DNA from: Methanobacteriaceae archaeon
GTDB taxonomy: Archaea; Methanobacteriota; Methanobacteria; Methanobacteriales; Methanobacteriaceae
Length of the DNA stretch: 64,000 nucleotides
Direction: 5' to 3'
Assembly: GCA_030656015.1 (NCBI GenBank)
Contig: JAUSNX010000001.1
Location: 434,001-498,000 of the forward strand
A program made the position numbers and the translations under genes. How positions within the stretch are numbered: position 1 is the first letter of the stretch; every line of letters starts with the position of its first letter. The notes beneath the pieces were generated by a model. The model was not told the DNA's origin. It made no database searches and worked only from the letters and a program-made list of their open reading frames with translations. Shown here piece after piece: positions 42,157-54,630 of this stretch.

Positions 42157-42813
42157 TTACTTATTAATTCTTTCAACTCTTACTACAATCACTTCTATTT
42201 TTTTAGCCTCTTGTTTATGGAAAGAATAAGTTCGAGGAATTGAAAACGTGTAATAAAACTTTTGAGTTATTTTACCACCTAAATTTGAAAAATAATTTTC
42301 CACAAAATCTTCGGTTTCCGCCATGTGAAAAGAATATACTACATTGGCTAGGTGGATGGCCTTTTCCATAAATATTCTATCTGCTCCCTTTTTTACTTTT
42401 AGTTGAGATCCGAAGGGTGGATTTTGAATACAAGTATCCATAAACTTTATTTTTTCAGAAGATATATTATTAATATCCATTTCAATAAAATTTATCTTCT
42501 CATTTAAACCCAGTTTTTCAGAGGTTTCGCGGGCCATAATCAACGCATCAAGATCAATATCTATCCCACAAGCACATTCAGCACCCAACATAGCAGACCC
42601 TAAAGCAAAAATTCCAGTTCCACAACCTAAATCAATTACATTTTTATCTTCAATATCTCCTAAATTATAAGCATTCCACAAAACATCAGAAGCAATTATA
42701 GAAGGTGTGTGATATTGCTCCAATTCTATTTTGGGTTTAGGGTGGCCAGAAATTGATTCTAAAGCCATTTCTAAATGTCTTTGTTTTTTTATGGGCTTAA
42801 AATTAGTTTTCAT
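42157..42813 (-). CDS. METTL5-like RNA methyltransferase
   Basis: A 218-residue class I SAM methyltransferase. The SAM-binding loop is VIDLGCGTGIFALG, and the catalytic motif is NPPFG (in QNPPFGSQ), the adenine-N6 type. The family resembles human METTL5, which modifies 18S rRNA; the target here is inferred to be rRNA. It stands alone, divergent from pycA and upstream of the ribosomal array on the minus strand. Confidence 0.9.
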   Translation of the reverse strand: MKTNFKPIKKQRHLEMALESISGHPKPKIELEQYHTPSIIASDVLWNAYNLGDIEDKNVIDLGCGTGIFALGSAMLGAECACGIDIDLDALIMARETSEKLGLNEKINFIEMDINNISSEKIKFMDTCIQNPPFGSQLKVKKGADRIFMEKAIHLANVVYSFHMAETEDFVENYFSNLGGKITQKFYYTFSIPRTYSFHKQEAKKIEVIVVRVERINK

Positions 42814-43121
42814 TGTATCTATTTATTTATTTATTTTAGTAAAATTAACTTATCAATCATAATAAAAGCATATTTCTGATTTGGGTTCAATAATTATTTA
42901 AATTCTCTTTTAAATCAGATAATTTAAAATATTGAAAATTATAATTTCCATCTAATATTTTAATTATATTGACATATATAATAATTATAAGTAAAAATGT
43001 TAAATAAAAAAATAGATATTATAATTTTGATATTATATAATTGAAGAATTAATTGAATAAAATAATTAATATAAAGAAATTGTTTGAGTATAAGTAATTT
43101 ACAAAAATAAGGAGCTATGCC
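42814..43121. promoter_or_regulatory. Divergent promoter region, METTL5-like gene and pycA
   Basis: These 308 bases lie between genes pointing away from each other. TATTATATAATT at about 43031-43042 is a candidate TATA box for pycA. The rest is AT-rich with no other recognisable signal. Confidence 0.45.
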
Positions 43122-44612
43122 ATGTTTAACAAAGTTCTAATTGCCAATCGTGGTGAAATAGCAATACGAGTAATGCGTGCCTGCAGAGAGTTGGGCGTTA
43201 AAAGTGTTGCAGTTTACTCTGATGCTGATAAAAATTCTCTTTTTGCCAAATATGCTGATGAAGCTTATTCAATAGGTGAATCAACCCCTTCCCAAAGTTA
43301 TTTAAACATAGATAAAATTATAGATGTTGCTGAAAAATGTGGTGCCGATGCTATACATCCAGGTTATGGTTTTCTGGCCGAAAATTCCAAATTGGGGAAA
43401 GAATGTGAAAAACACGGAATAAAACTCATAGGTCCATCCGGTTCGGTTATTGAATCAATGGGAGATAAAATTACTTCTAAAAAGTTAATGAGAAAAGCTG
43501 GTGTCCCCGTAATTCCCGGAACTGATAAGGGAATTTCAACCATTGAAGAAGCAGTGGATATAGCTGAATCAATAGGCTATCCCATAATTGTAAAAGCTTC
43601 TGCTGGTGGTGGAGGTATTGGAATGAGGACAGTCTATGAAAGAGATGAACTCATAAGAGCTATTGAATCCACCCAATCTGTGGCCGCCTCGGCCTTTGGA
43701 GATTCTACAGTATTCATAGAAAAATACCTGGAAGAACCACGTCACATTGAATTCCAGGTTATGGCCGATGAACACGGAAACACTATCCATGTAGCAGATA
43801 GGGAATGTTCTATCCAGCGCAGACATCAAAAATTAATTGAAGAGTCACCATCCCCCATAATGACCGATGAATTAAGGGAAAGAATGGGTGCTGCTGCGGT
43901 TAAAGCAGCTGAATCAATTAATTATACTAATGCTGGGACCGTTGAATTTTTATACTCCAATGGCGACTTTTATTTCCTGGAAATGAATACTAGAATCCAG
44001 GTAGAACACCCCATTACTGAAATAGTAACTGGAATTGATCTGGTTAAAGAGCAAATAAAAATTGCATCTGGTAAAGAAATCTGTTGTGCACAAGAAGATA
44101 TTTCCGTGATGGGACATGCCTTAGAATGTCGTATAAATGCTGAAGATCCTCTGGCCGAATTTGCTCCTAATCCTGGTAAAATAACAGGATATAGATCTCC
44201 AGGAGGTATTGGTGTGCGGGTAGATAGTGGAGTATACATGAATTATTCCATACCCACGTTCTATGATTCCATGATTTCTAAACTTATTGTATGGGGTAGA
44301 ACACGTAACGAAGCTATTAATCGTATGGAAAGGGCCCTAAGCGAATATGTAATTTTAGGAGTCAAAACAACCATTCCTTTCCATAAAGCCATGATGAGAA
44401 GCCCTGATTTTAGAGCAGGAAAACTTAACACCCATTTTGTCGATGAACACCGTAAAGGAATCATGGAAGAGATGGAAAAAATAGTTCTAGAGGACAAAGA
44501 AAGAGTTAACCGTTTAAAATCCACTTTCTTGCCAAATAAAAAAGTTGCTGCCATAACCGCAGCTGTGGAAAATTATAGGAGTACTGCTCAATCCCAGCAG
44601 AAGCAAAAATAA
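43122..44612 (+). CDS. pycA: Pyruvate carboxylase subunit A (biotin carboxylase)
   Basis: A 496-residue ATP-grasp enzyme that carboxylates biotin, the first half reaction of the methanogen's two-subunit pyruvate carboxylase making oxaloacetate. Visible are [19 protein letters not shown], the glycine loop AGGGGIGMR, and the active-site [14 protein letters not shown]. Pyruvate carboxylase is favoured over acetyl-CoA carboxylase because methanogens lack fatty acid synthesis and birA follows. The ATG at 43122 has GGAG upstream. The biotin-bearing PycB subunit is not in the window. Confidence 0.93.
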   Translation: MFNKVLIANRGEIAIRVMRACRELGVKSVAVYSDADKNSLFAKYADEAYSIGESTPSQSYLNIDKIIDVAEKCGADAIHPGYGFLAENSKLGKECEKHGIKLIGPSGSVIESMGDKITSKKLMRKAGVPVIPGTDKGISTIEEAVDIAESIGYPIIVKASAGGGGIGMRTVYERDELIRAIESTQSVAASAFGDSTVFIEKYLEEPRHIEFQVMADEHGNTIHVADRECSIQRRHQKLIEESPSPIMTDELRERMGAAAVKAAESINYTNAGTVEFLYSNGDFYFLEMNTRIQVEHPITEIVTGIDLVKEQIKIASGKEICCAQEDISVMGHALECRINAEDPLAEFAPNPGKITGYRSPGGIGVRVDSGVYMNYSIPTFYDSMISKLIVWGRTRNEAINRMERALSEYVILGVKTTIPFHKAMMRSPDFRAGKLNTHFVDEHRKGIMEEMEKIVLEDKERVNRLKSTFLPNKKVAAITAAVENYRSTAQSQQKQK

Positions 44613-44746
44613 TCCCTTACATTTTTTAAAAATATTATGTTGAATTAATTTAGATATTGAATTAAAATTATTAATTAAAGTCAATTTCGGTAAAATGAAT
44701 TAAATCAGACTTAAAATAATCATATGGTTATAAAAGGGGTTTTAAC

Positions 44747-45715
44747 ATGCAGGAGCAAATATTAGAAATTTTATATGCAAATGATGGAAAATATGTTTTA
44801 CTTGAAGAAATTACTTCTCTACTTAATATCAATACAAAAGAATTAAAAGAAAACATTGAATCTTTGAAAGAAAAGGGATATGACTTTAATTCGTCACCGG
44901 AAGTAGGAATACAATTAGTTGAATCACCAAACCTCATTTTGCCCTATGAAGTAAAAAGAGGCCTTGAAACAGATTATATCGGTCAGAATATTCATTATTT
45001 TAGCGAAATTGACTCAACCAATAATGTAGCTAAAAAAATGGCTGAAGAAGGTGCCCCAGAAGGTACAATAATAATTGCAGAAACCCAAACTCGTGGAAGA
45101 GGTCGCAGAGGTAAACAGTGGATATCACCCGCTGGAGGAGTCTGGATGTCAATAATACTACGCCCCCAAATTCCCCCATCAGAGGCCCCTCAATTAACTC
45201 TTATGACTGGAGTGGCAGTAGCTAAAGCTATAAAAAATAAATTTGGGCTTGATGTGGGAATTAAATGGCCCAATGATATATTAATTGGTTCTAAAAAGGT
45301 TTGTGGAATATTAACCGAGGCAAATGCTAAATTCAGCACAATTGATTACGTGGTTGTGGGAATTGGAATTGATGCTAATGTGAATACTGAAAATTTTCCA
45401 TCAGATGTTCAAAAAAGTGCAACGTCTCTTAAGAAAGAATTAAATGAAGATATTATGGGTCCAGAATTAGTTCAAGAATTTTTAAAAATATTTGAAGATA
45501 CTTACAACGAATTTAAAGAAGGTAATTTCCCAGAAATACTTGGTGAATGGCGAAGAATGTCTAAAACTATAGGAAGCCGTGTTGAAGTTCGAAAACAGCT
45601 GGGAAAAATAGTTAGGGGAGAAGCTGTTGGTATAACAAATGAAGGAGCACTTATTTTAGAATTAGACAATGGTAATCTTCGTAAAGTAATATCTGGTGAA
45701 TGTCTTCACATTTAA
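44747..45715 (+). CDS. birA: Biotin-protein ligase with N-terminal HTH domain
   Basis: A 322-residue bifunctional BirA type: residues 1 to about 60 form a winged helix, followed by the ligase domain with GRGRRGKQW near 115 and KWPNDI, and a small C-terminal domain. It attaches biotin to the PycB subunit and may repress transcription through its HTH. It follows pycA on the same strand after 134 bases, with GGGG before its ATG. Confidence 0.95.
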   Translation: MQEQILEILYANDGKYVLLEEITSLLNINTKELKENIESLKEKGYDFNSSPEVGIQLVESPNLILPYEVKRGLETDYIGQNIHYFSEIDSTNNVAKKMAEEGAPEGTIIIAETQTRGRGRRGKQWISPAGGVWMSIILRPQIPPSEAPQLTLMTGVAVAKAIKNKFGLDVGIKWPNDILIGSKKVCGILTEANAKFSTIDYVVVGIGIDANVNTENFPSDVQKSATSLKKELNEDIMGPELVQEFLKIFEDTYNEFKEGNFPEILGEWRRMSKTIGSRVEVRKQLGKIVRGEAVGITNEGALILELDNGNLRKVISGECLHI

Positions 45716-45734
45716 AAAAATAGTCTCTGATAAA

Positions 45735-45845
45735 GCTTTAAAAAAAACTTAAATTTTAAAAAACTTAAAAAAGCAAAATTATTTTTTATTTTTTAATTTT
45801 TTCACTATTATTTTTATTATATCTGTTTTTATTATATTAATTATC
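45735..45845. terminator. Bidirectional T/A-run terminator between birA and rtcA
   Basis: Reading the plus strand, A-runs at about 45738-45776 are T-runs for rtcA, and T-runs at about 45780-45842 serve birA. The two genes converge here. Confidence 0.5.
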
Positions 45846-45872
45846 ATTAGTTTATCCTGATGATTTTTGTAA

Positions 45873-46931
45873 TTATTTGGATTTAATAATAACCTGCCCT
45901 GAAACTTCAAATTTCTTTTCTAAGTCCTGAAAGTCCAGAGCATTCCCATTACAGCTTACTTCAAATTCGACACTGAGAAATTTTTGCACTACATTTAAAT
46001 TAGTTAGGGTATGCATTGTCAAATTAGATATTTCTACCTCAGATTTTCCGGCCATAGCCATGTAAGGGATGATTTGATCACCCATGTGCTCATCAAGAGC
46101 AGATTTAGTTTTAAGAGAGTTCAATAATTCATTTGCAGCTTCTTCCCCCACAGTCTCTGCAGGTTTACCTAATTTTCCTATGGAACTACCACCTAATCTC
46201 GTATTTCCCTGTGCCCATAAAACTATGCCGGAACCTTGACCAGAATTATTAGAAGAATGTTCTATTTCAATATCAATATCATAACCTGTTTTTTTAAGAA
46301 TTTTTTCTGCAGAAGATGCTTGTCGTTCAGCAACGTGAATAGGAAGATTTGAAGCGTGAGAAATACCTTTAATTGAATCTATTTCTGATTTTAATAGATT
46401 TATGGGATTAAGCTTTTTTAATGGGAAAATTTCAGCTTTTACTTCTCCTCCACCTTTAGGATAGTGGCCTCTTTTTATGAAATCTATATTGGCAGCATAT
46501 CCCATTTTTTCCAATACTGGTAAAGTAACATTTTTAATATAATCTATTGATGGAGCCCATCGAATGTCAGTTCCACCAGTAATCTGAATTTTAGAAGACT
46601 TAGAAGCAAAAGGAGCTATAATCATGAAAGATTGTAATATTAATCCTATACTGCCCGCAGTTTTAACGTTCAACTGAAAATTTCCACTTTTTAATTCACC
46701 CGGATGAAACTCAAATTCAGATGAACCCAAATGCAAGCCATCAATAGAAGCATTGGAAATTTGGGCCACAGATTTAACCGAATTTAGATGTTGGGCGGCC
46801 AGTCCCATTTTAGTGCGTTTAGCACGGATATTAAAAATATGAATTGGCTTTGAGGTTAGAGCAGATAATGCAGTAGAAATTCTAACTATAGAACCCCCAC
46901 CTTCCCCCAAAGAACCATCAATCTCAATCAT
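45873..46931 (-). CDS. rtcA: RNA 3'-terminal phosphate cyclase
   Basis: A 352-residue enzyme that converts RNA 3'-phosphate to a 2',3'-cyclic phosphate using ATP through a covalent histidine-AMP. [14 protein letters not shown] opens the protein, and the C-terminal [13 protein letters not shown] carries the nucleophilic histidine. Length is normal. It is preceded by GAGGAG and lies convergent with birA. Confidence 0.95.
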   Translation of the reverse strand: MIEIDGSLGEGGGSIVRISTALSALTSKPIHIFNIRAKRTKMGLAAQHLNSVKSVAQISNASIDGLHLGSSEFEFHPGELKSGNFQLNVKTAGSIGLILQSFMIIAPFASKSSKIQITGGTDIRWAPSIDYIKNVTLPVLEKMGYAANIDFIKRGHYPKGGGEVKAEIFPLKKLNPINLLKSEIDSIKGISHASNLPIHVAERQASSAEKILKKTGYDIDIEIEHSSNNSGQGSGIVLWAQGNTRLGGSSIGKLGKPAETVGEEAANELLNSLKTKSALDEHMGDQIIPYMAMAGKSEVEISNLTMHTLTNLNVVQKFLSVEFEVSCNGNALDFQDLEKKFEVSGQVIIKSK

Positions 46932-47048
46932 ATTTAACTCCTCTAAGCAGATTCATGAATAAAATATAGTATGAAATAAAAAAATGAAAATATTAGTTTT
47001 TAACTAAACTATTTAAAAATTAAATTTTATCATTAAACAGATTATATT

Positions 47049-48227
47049 TTAGTTAAAAATTATATTTCTACATTTCTCAGAGTCATCAAGCACATTTAAA
47101 AGCAAATTTAGCGAATTTAAAATTAAATCAGTTAATTCATCTAAATCTAAAATTTTAGCATCCTTAGCAGCTAAATCAAACCTCACAGTGGGTGATGCTC
47201 CAGGCATTCCTACCGCAGGAATAGTTAAAATACCATGATCTTTAAGTAAAATCATGGCCCATACAAATGAGATATCTGAAGCAGATAAAGAAGTTTTGAT
47301 ACCTTTTTCCTCAATTTGTAATTTTAAAACATCAGGAGATAACATAACACCAGTAGGTGTCTCTTCAAAACCTTTGAATTTAGAATTTAAAGATTTATTA
47401 AGCTCATGTTTTTTTTCTAATGAGTTTAAAAGATTTTCAGGGTTAAAACTTTCTAAGGCCCTTACCATGCCTGCCACCAGAGGAGGTTGAGCTTCTAAGC
47501 CAAATTGATGTGCTTTAGATTTAATTTCATTCATTAAATCTTCACTTCCAGACATCAAACCTCCGCGAGGGCCATCCATAAGCTTGTCTGTACTGGTAAC
47601 TACCAGATCTGCACCTAATTCAATGGCAGTGGGCTGATTAAAAATTACAGTTCTTAATCTAGCTCCAGAAGCATCATCAACCAGTACTGGGACTCCACCA
47701 TCTGAAGACTTTGAATGAGATTTAGCCTTATTGATTATCTCCTTAAATTCTTCTACGTCAATAATCTGATGATCCATGGTTGATCCAGTTATAACAATTA
47801 AAGAAGTGTCATCGGGTATGAAAAAGTTTTCTAAATTGTCAAATTCAATGTAATTAGCACCTACCAGTTCACAACTACGAGGAATTGATGGATGAGATGG
47901 TAATTTTGGTAAATAATGAACTACATAACTTTCAGGTCTTACAAGAGCTAATATTGTGGCCAATATACCAGAACTTGTTCTATTAAGACCTAAAATCTTT
48001 TCTCCACCGAGATGTTTTTTCCCCATTTGAAGCAGTTGATCTTCAAATATTGCAGGTCCCACATAAGTTTCTAAAAGTTTTAGATCTTCATCATTAAGTA
48101 AAAATCCTCCGGAAAGTCCAGTTAGATCATATATCTGGTTTCGACCATCAGATTGTATAATTTTTTTAATTATTAGTAGAGAATTCTCTCTCTTTTTAAC
48201 TTCATGAATATTAGTCTCAACAATCAT
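47049..48227 (-). CDS. SelA-like PLP enzyme of the MJ0158 family
   Basis: A 392-residue fold type I PLP protein of the MJ0158 family, related to bacterial selenocysteine synthase SelA but not shown to act in selenocysteine synthesis. The PLP-lysine region is TSTDKLMDGPRGG, and the N-terminus has NRTSSGILATILAL. Substrate unknown. A run of eleven ATT units (48277-48309) lies about 50 bases upstream of its ATG, within the likely promoter. Confidence 0.88.
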   Translation of the reverse strand: MIVETNIHEVKKRENSLLIIKKIIQSDGRNQIYDLTGLSGGFLLNDEDLKLLETYVGPAIFEDQLLQMGKKHLGGEKILGLNRTSSGILATILALVRPESYVVHYLPKLPSHPSIPRSCELVGANYIEFDNLENFFIPDDTSLIVITGSTMDHQIIDVEEFKEIINKAKSHSKSSDGGVPVLVDDASGARLRTVIFNQPTAIELGADLVVTSTDKLMDGPRGGLMSGSEDLMNEIKSKAHQFGLEAQPPLVAGMVRALESFNPENLLNSLEKKHELNKSLNSKFKGFEETPTGVMLSPDVLKLQIEEKGIKTSLSASDISFVWAMILLKDHGILTIPAVGMPGASPTVRFDLAAKDAKILDLDELTDLILNSLNLLLNVLDDSEKCRNIIFN

Positions 48228-48519
<292 letters not shown>

Positions 48520-49047
48520 TTAAATAGTCTCTTTTGGTTCATTGTGGCGACTATTTTTGTCTTTTCCATTTTCAGCTTTTAATATGATAGCATCATCAGC
48601 TGAATTTTGAAGTGCCGCACTAAATCCAGGTTCTGCCCCTATAACAATAGTATCTTTTCCATTTTCTTTGGCCTTATTAATTATTGGTAAAAAATCAGCA
48701 TCACGAGTCATAAGTGCAATAACATCAATATTAGGGTTATAAATTAATTCCATAGCTTCTACAGCCATATAAACATCAGTATCTCCGGCCACAACAATAG
48801 GAGTAAATCCTTGATTTACAATTGCTTCTATCAGTTTATCAGAAGCATATTGATTTAAAAGAACCTTACCCACCCTCATATTCCCATATTCGGCCATTAT
48901 TCCCCTTACTAAATCTAAATTAAGGCTGAATTCTTTTCTTAACATGTTTGGGCCATCGACAAGCAATCCCACATTTTTTTCGTCAGCCTCCTTCCTTTTA
49001 AGAGGGATATAATCTTTTAAGGAAGTTAGTTTTTCAAAACTACGCAT
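48520..49047 (-). CDS. NYN-domain protein (TIGR00288/LabA-like)
   Basis: A 175-residue PIN-like NYN-domain protein. Acidic residues expected in the nuclease site are in [18 protein letters not shown] and TRDADFLP. Such proteins are predicted RNases or RNA-processing factors; no substrate is known to me. The ATG at 49047 follows GGAGGATACAAAA. The last 20 or so residues are charged and probably disordered. Confidence 0.88.
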   Translation of the reverse strand: MRSFEKLTSLKDYIPLKRKEADEKNVGLLVDGPNMLRKEFSLNLDLVRGIMAEYGNMRVGKVLLNQYASDKLIEAIVNQGFTPIVVAGDTDVYMAVEAMELIYNPNIDVIALMTRDADFLPIINKAKENGKDTIVIGAEPGFSAALQNSADDAIILKAENGKDKNSRHNEPKETI

Positions 49048-49708
49048 TTTTTGTATCCTCCAAGTTATTTGAAATTATTAAAAACGATGATTAAGAGAAA
49101 AAGCTAAATTCTGATTCCTCTTTATTAATTATGCTAAAATATTTGGTTTTTCTAGAATATATAATTGTGGCAAATTTGATTATTCACATAATAAACTAAA
49201 ACATTATTATTTAAAGTTGTATCAAAGTTTTAATATTAAAATCCTGTTTTAATTCTTTATATTTTTATATTGATTATTTCTTTATAATTACTTTATTTCA
49301 ATTTTAAAGCCATATAATTATATTAAAAAATTTATTCAAAGTTCTATCTAATCTACAAGGTAACATTACATAATAACTATTAAATAATTATGCCCAATTT
49401 AAACCGCAATCCATTACCATTTATTTACAATTCTATAATTAATTTAAATATTAATTAAAAAAATATTTACTTATAAAAAAAATTTCTTTCTGAGTTTTGA
49501 ATCAAAATATTAATTAAAATAAGATAAATCTTTAAAAATGAAAAAAATAACTTAATAATCTAAAAATTAAACTTTGTAAGGCACAGATTTATTATTCATT
49601 AGCAGATTTATAAAAATAAATCCCTTAGGAAAAAAGGAAGTTAAGTAACGATTTAATCATTAGATTACTAATAATTAATTTATAATAAAATAAATAAAAA
49701 TTATAGAA
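49048..49708. other. Long AT-rich intergenic region
   Basis: These 661 bases lie between two minus-strand genes. I see only AT-rich sequence with repeated short words such as ATATTAATTAA, no open frame with a binding site, and no structured RNA or strong repeat. Confidence 0.5.
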
Positions 49709-50047
49709 TTATTCTATTTCCAGTGAAAATTCATCCTGGAATAGATCCCCTACAACTTTCAAATCTTTATCAGTTAAACGAGTTATGGCACCTTCATCTC
49801 CTTCTTTGAAGTAGTATTCAGCATCCACAATTTTGCCAGAATCATCCATATAAATGAATACTCCATCTACAAACTTGTCTGGATTGGCAGAAGGTAAAAA
49901 CAACTCCATTCTAACTAATACTTCAGAGCCACAAATCTCATCATAGAATTTTGTTTTTTCTTCCTCAGATTTTAACAATTTCTTAAACTGCCTTATTCTC
50001 TTTTTTAATTCTTTTTCCGCCTTTTGAGCAGCTTTATCATCAGTCAT
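49709..50047 (-). CDS. Small acidic protein of unknown function
   Basis: A 112-residue soluble protein that I do not recognise. Residues 1-40 are a lysine/glutamate-rich helix, probably a coiled coil; the remainder alternates strands and turns with many Asp and Glu, ending FSLEIE. No cysteine pair beyond a single Cys and no membrane segment. The ATG at 50047 follows AAGTGGTT; a GTG three codons earlier is inside that site. It stands alone between two AT-rich gaps. Confidence 0.75.
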   Translation of the reverse strand: MTDDKAAQKAEKELKKRIRQFKKLLKSEEEKTKFYDEICGSEVLVRMELFLPSANPDKFVDGVFIYMDDSGKIVDAEYYFKEGDEGAITRLTDKDLKVVGDLFQDEFSLEIE

Positions 50048-50405
50048 AATAACCACTTGAAATAATTTTTTATTTATATTTACTATTTTTTAAAAACATT
50101 AATGAATTAAATAGTTTGAACTTAATTCAATTAATAATAATTAAATCCTAATTTTAATTTATTTAATTTATTAATCATTCATCTATTAAACTTATATAAA
50201 TTTTGATAGTAGGTTGATAATAGATTTTTTTGTAAACATTGTATGAAGTAAATATTTTAATAAAATTTTATTGATTTCACTTACCACAAATACAAGACAC
50301 AATTTAATTTAATTAAATAAATGTTTAAAACCTATATAAATTTAATTATTGGATTAATAATCATTTATATAATCTATCTTAATAATATGATTAAAATAAT
50401 ATTAA
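50048..50405. other. Intergenic, AT-rich
   Basis: These 358 bases include several T-runs and TATA-like words on the minus strand that may serve the small acidic protein gene. Nothing else is recognised. Confidence 0.45.
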
Positions 50406-51320
<915 letters not shown>

Positions 51321-51867
51321 ATAAATTAGTACCTTTAGAATCCATAGCAACTACCAACGGGCCAAATTTTTCCACTTCTAGTTCCCATATCGCCTCTGGA
51401 ACTCCCAGATCTAGCCAAAAAACATTTTTTATTTTTTTTATGGCATTAACATAAAGAGCAGCACATCCACCTACTGCTGCTAAATAAACCGCTTTATTTC
51501 GAATTAATGCCTTAGAAGTATTTTCATCCATACCACCTTTTCCAACTATGGCCTTTACACCCATATCAATAACCTCAGATTGGAAAGGATTCATCCTGGT
51601 ACTGGTAGTAGGGCCAACCGCGATCATTTTAGCATTAGGCATATCTAAATCATTATCTGATTTTTCGAGGGTATCATTCATTTTTATTATAGGTCCTGCA
51701 TGAAATATCACAGAGCCCTCTAAATCATAAGGAGCACCCACTTGAATTATGCGATTATGTGCTCTATCCCGGGCAGTAAAAATAGTTCCCGATAAATAAA
51801 CAACATCACCTGCTTTTAAATCATCTATTATTTCTTTAGATAAAGGAGTATCAAGTATAGTTTCCAT

Positions 51868-52365
51868 TTTATAAGTCTCCAAGGTATTAAGTTAAAATTG
51901 ACAATATTTAAAGTTGATAAGTATAATCTATCTTTAATCATTAAAAGATATAATAATAGCTTTAACTACTTATTATAATATTTATTATAATAAATTTATC
52001 TTGAATAATACAATAAAAATATACTAATTTAAATTAGCTTAATTCCATCAATTAATATTAATTAGCTGAATAAAGTTAATTTCCCACTTAAATTTGAAAT
52101 AAATCAAATATAAGAATTAATTAAGTATATCTTAATAAGTATAGAATAATAATAGTTATATAAAAAAATTTAATTAACTAAACAATTAATTTTTAATATC
52201 TTAAATATTAATTAAGAAAATCAATAAATATACTTATAATTTCAATTAATATACGTTTCAGAAATAATAATAATAATAATTATAAGATTTACTAATTAAA
52301 TAAAGAAAAAATTATTGATAATAACGATTTTATTATAATTTTAGTTTTAATAAGAGGTTAAATAA
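51868..52365. promoter_or_regulatory. Divergent promoter region, fumB and DUF2070
   Basis: These 498 AT-rich bases lie between divergent genes and should hold both promoters, though TATA boxes cannot be singled out in this composition. Six AAT units are at 52263-52280. Confidence 0.4.
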
Positions 52366-54186
52366 ATGTCCAGTACAAACAATGTGATGGGTCTCTCTAA
52401 ATTCATCATGACACTGCCCCAAACAAAAATTTCACTATTTACAATGGTATTTCTAAGTTTTATCGTTGGTTCTATTAGTTTTTTTATTGATCCCACCCCT
52501 GGAAGCTTCAGCACAGATATATTATATGGTGGAACTGCAGGAGTTTTAATATTCGGCTTAAGTTCCATAATGAGTGGAGCCATTACTCAACCGTGGGTTA
52601 ACTCCCTTAAAGGCCGTAAAATGAAAATGAAACAGTCCATGTTTCTAGCTCTCTTTTCTATGGCCATTATTTTGATTATTTACTTAATTGGATGTGGTTT
52701 ATCCAGCTTTTTCGAATCAAATTACATTTTAAATGCTATAGTATTCGGTTGTGCCATGGTTTTTGCAGTGCGAACTCTAGTTATATGGGGAACTTCAAAT
52801 ATTAATTTTAAAAACTCTGTGGCAATTTCCGCTATCCAACCGCTCCTAATTATTAGTATGCTTATTGTAGTTGTATTTTTAACTACTCGTCTTGATAATA
52901 TTGGATATTTTAGCGTTTTGGGACTTATTTTAAAAAGTTTGATAGCAATTATCATTCTGGTTATTGCCATTTATTCTTTTGTACTAGTAGTTGAATCCCC
53001 AATGAGAAAAAATTTGGGAGTAGGTGCATTAGAGCTTTTGAGTTTGTTTATATCCCATATTACTGAAGGTTCTTCGGCTTTAGAAGGAGTTTTTGAAGAT
53101 ATAGGTGAGCCTATAGAAACTGTGGTGGGAATAGTTAGTTTTAAAACTTCAAAAGGAATTAAAGCACTATTTTTAAGCCCTTGTGTTCATCCAGGGCCAA
53201 TAGGAAGTATTGGTGGAGGTAATATGCCCACCACTCTTGCCGAGAGCTTTGATAATTTTACCATGGTAACCCATGGGCCATCAACCCACGATTTTAACCC
53301 TGTTTCAGCTAAGGAAATAGAAAAAGTGGAAAAAACTATTAAAGATGCCTTGAAGGATATTTCTTATTCTGAAAACGCCAGTAAATTCATTAGAGTCTCA
53401 GAAAATAATGCAAAAATTGGTGCCCAATTTTTTGGAAATGATCTGCTGTTATTAGCTACTTTTGCACCAAAGGGATTTGATGATATTGATTTTGGAGTTG
53501 GTTTATCTTTAATGAACCTGGCAAAAACCAGATGTAATTCTGAAAATACTATTCTAGTTGATTGTCATAATTCATTTAAAGGGGAAGCAGGTCGAGTTCT
53601 GCCAGGAAATAAAGAAGTTTTCGATTTAATGGATGCTATAGAGAAAATAGAATGTGAATCAAAAGGAGACAGCATCAAAGTAGGGTGCTCTTATGACCCT
53701 ATGGATAATTTTTCTAAAGCAGATGGTATTGGACAGAGTGGAATAAAGGTTCTAGTAGTAAATGTAGAAAATCAAAATACGGCTTATATTTTGTTAGATT
53801 CTAATAATATGGTGATTGGATACCGGAAAACCATCATTGAAGCTGTGAAAAAATTGGGAATCGACTCAGTAGAAGTCATGACCACAGATACTCACTCAGT
53901 AAACACACTTGCCGGAGGTCACAACCCTGTTGGTTCCAAGAAAAAAGAAGAAATCCTTGAATGTATTATACAATGCACAAAGGAGTCATTAGATGATTTA
54001 GAACCAGTTTCAGTAGGCTGTAAATCTGCAAGGATAAAGAATTTAAATATTTGGGGCCCTACGAATTCTACAGAACTTGTTTCAACCATCAGTTCTATTG
54101 TGGCTGTAAGCAGGATAATTGCACCTTTGGTACTACTATCTGCCCTATTTTTTGTTTTTGTATGGATATTTTACGGAGCGCCTTAG
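52366..54186 (+). CDS. DUF2070 family membrane protein
   Basis: A 606-residue archaeal protein of the DUF2070 family, function unknown. About six hydrophobic helices fill residues 20-215; a large soluble domain follows, and a final helix ends the protein. The soluble domain has conserved-looking His/Asp motifs: CVHPGPIG near 272, GPSTHDFNP near 304, VDCHNSF near 397, TTDTHSVN near 506 and AGGHNPVG near 516. These could form a metal-dependent hydrolase site (inference). The ATG follows AAGAGGTTAAATA. Confidence 0.85.
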   Translation: MSSTNNVMGLSKFIMTLPQTKISLFTMVFLSFIVGSISFFIDPTPGSFSTDILYGGTAGVLIFGLSSIMSGAITQPWVNSLKGRKMKMKQSMFLALFSMAIILIIYLIGCGLSSFFESNYILNAIVFGCAMVFAVRTLVIWGTSNINFKNSVAISAIQPLLIISMLIVVVFLTTRLDNIGYFSVLGLILKSLIAIIILVIAIYSFVLVVESPMRKNLGVGALELLSLFISHITEGSSALEGVFEDIGEPIETVVGIVSFKTSKGIKALFLSPCVHPGPIGSIGGGNMPTTLAESFDNFTMVTHGPSTHDFNPVSAKEIEKVEKTIKDALKDISYSENASKFIRVSENNAKIGAQFFGNDLLLLATFAPKGFDDIDFGVGLSLMNLAKTRCNSENTILVDCHNSFKGEAGRVLPGNKEVFDLMDAIEKIECESKGDSIKVGCSYDPMDNFSKADGIGQSGIKVLVVNVENQNTAYILLDSNNMVIGYRKTIIEAVKKLGIDSVEVMTTDTHSVNTLAGGHNPVGSKKKEEILECIIQCTKESLDDLEPVSVGCKSARIKNLNIWGPTNSTELVSTISSIVAVSRIIAPLVLLSALFFVFVWIFYGAP

Positions 54187-54204
54187 TTAACAAAAAATCC
54201 AAAC

Positions 54205-54228
54205 ACAATATTTATTTTTTTATTTTAA
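54205..54228 (+). terminator. T-rich terminator after the DUF2070 gene
   Basis: TTTATTTTTTTATTTT begins about 25 bases after the stop codon. Confidence 0.45.
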
Positions 54229-54351
54229 AAATCAGCCCAATATTTTAAAAAAACTATTTTAACACAATTTAATATTTTAAAAATAATTATAAAAAAATTG
54301 AAAATAAAATAAATAAAATAAAAAATTAATTATTTAATATAGAATATTAAA

Positions 54352-54630
54352 TCAGAGATTAATAAGCATGGTCCATGCTACGAACCAAATAAAGATGAAA
54401 GGAACTATTCCACTCCATAACCAACCTTTAAATCCCCCAACTTCTTCTTTACCCAACAATTTTTCGCATAATTTTCCGACAATAATTAAAACTACAAGGC
54501 CGAAAAGAGCTCCTAAAGTTTGATTGTTGCCTAAAACTGCAATTGAACCATTAGAAACTATAAATGAAATATAAGCCGCAACAACAGCCGCAACTGTATG
54601 AATACTTGCTATTTTAACATCAACATCCAT
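54352..54630 (-). CDS. EMC6-like membrane protein
   Basis: A 92-residue protein with three predicted transmembrane helices (about 9-27, 31-52 and 66-91) and a short charged loop KLLGKEEVGG between the second and third. It matches the small EMC6-like proteins annotated in Methanobacteriales; EMC6 is a partner of the EMC3 insertase in eukaryotes. Function here is inferred. The ATG at 54630 follows GGAGGGCATT; a TTG five codons upstream is within that site. It is convergent with the DUF2070 gene. Confidence 0.75.
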   Translation of the reverse strand: MDVDVKIASIHTVAAVVAAYISFIVSNGSIAVLGNNQTLGALFGLVVLIIVGKLCEKLLGKEEVGGFKGWLWSGIVPFIFIWFVAWTMLINL

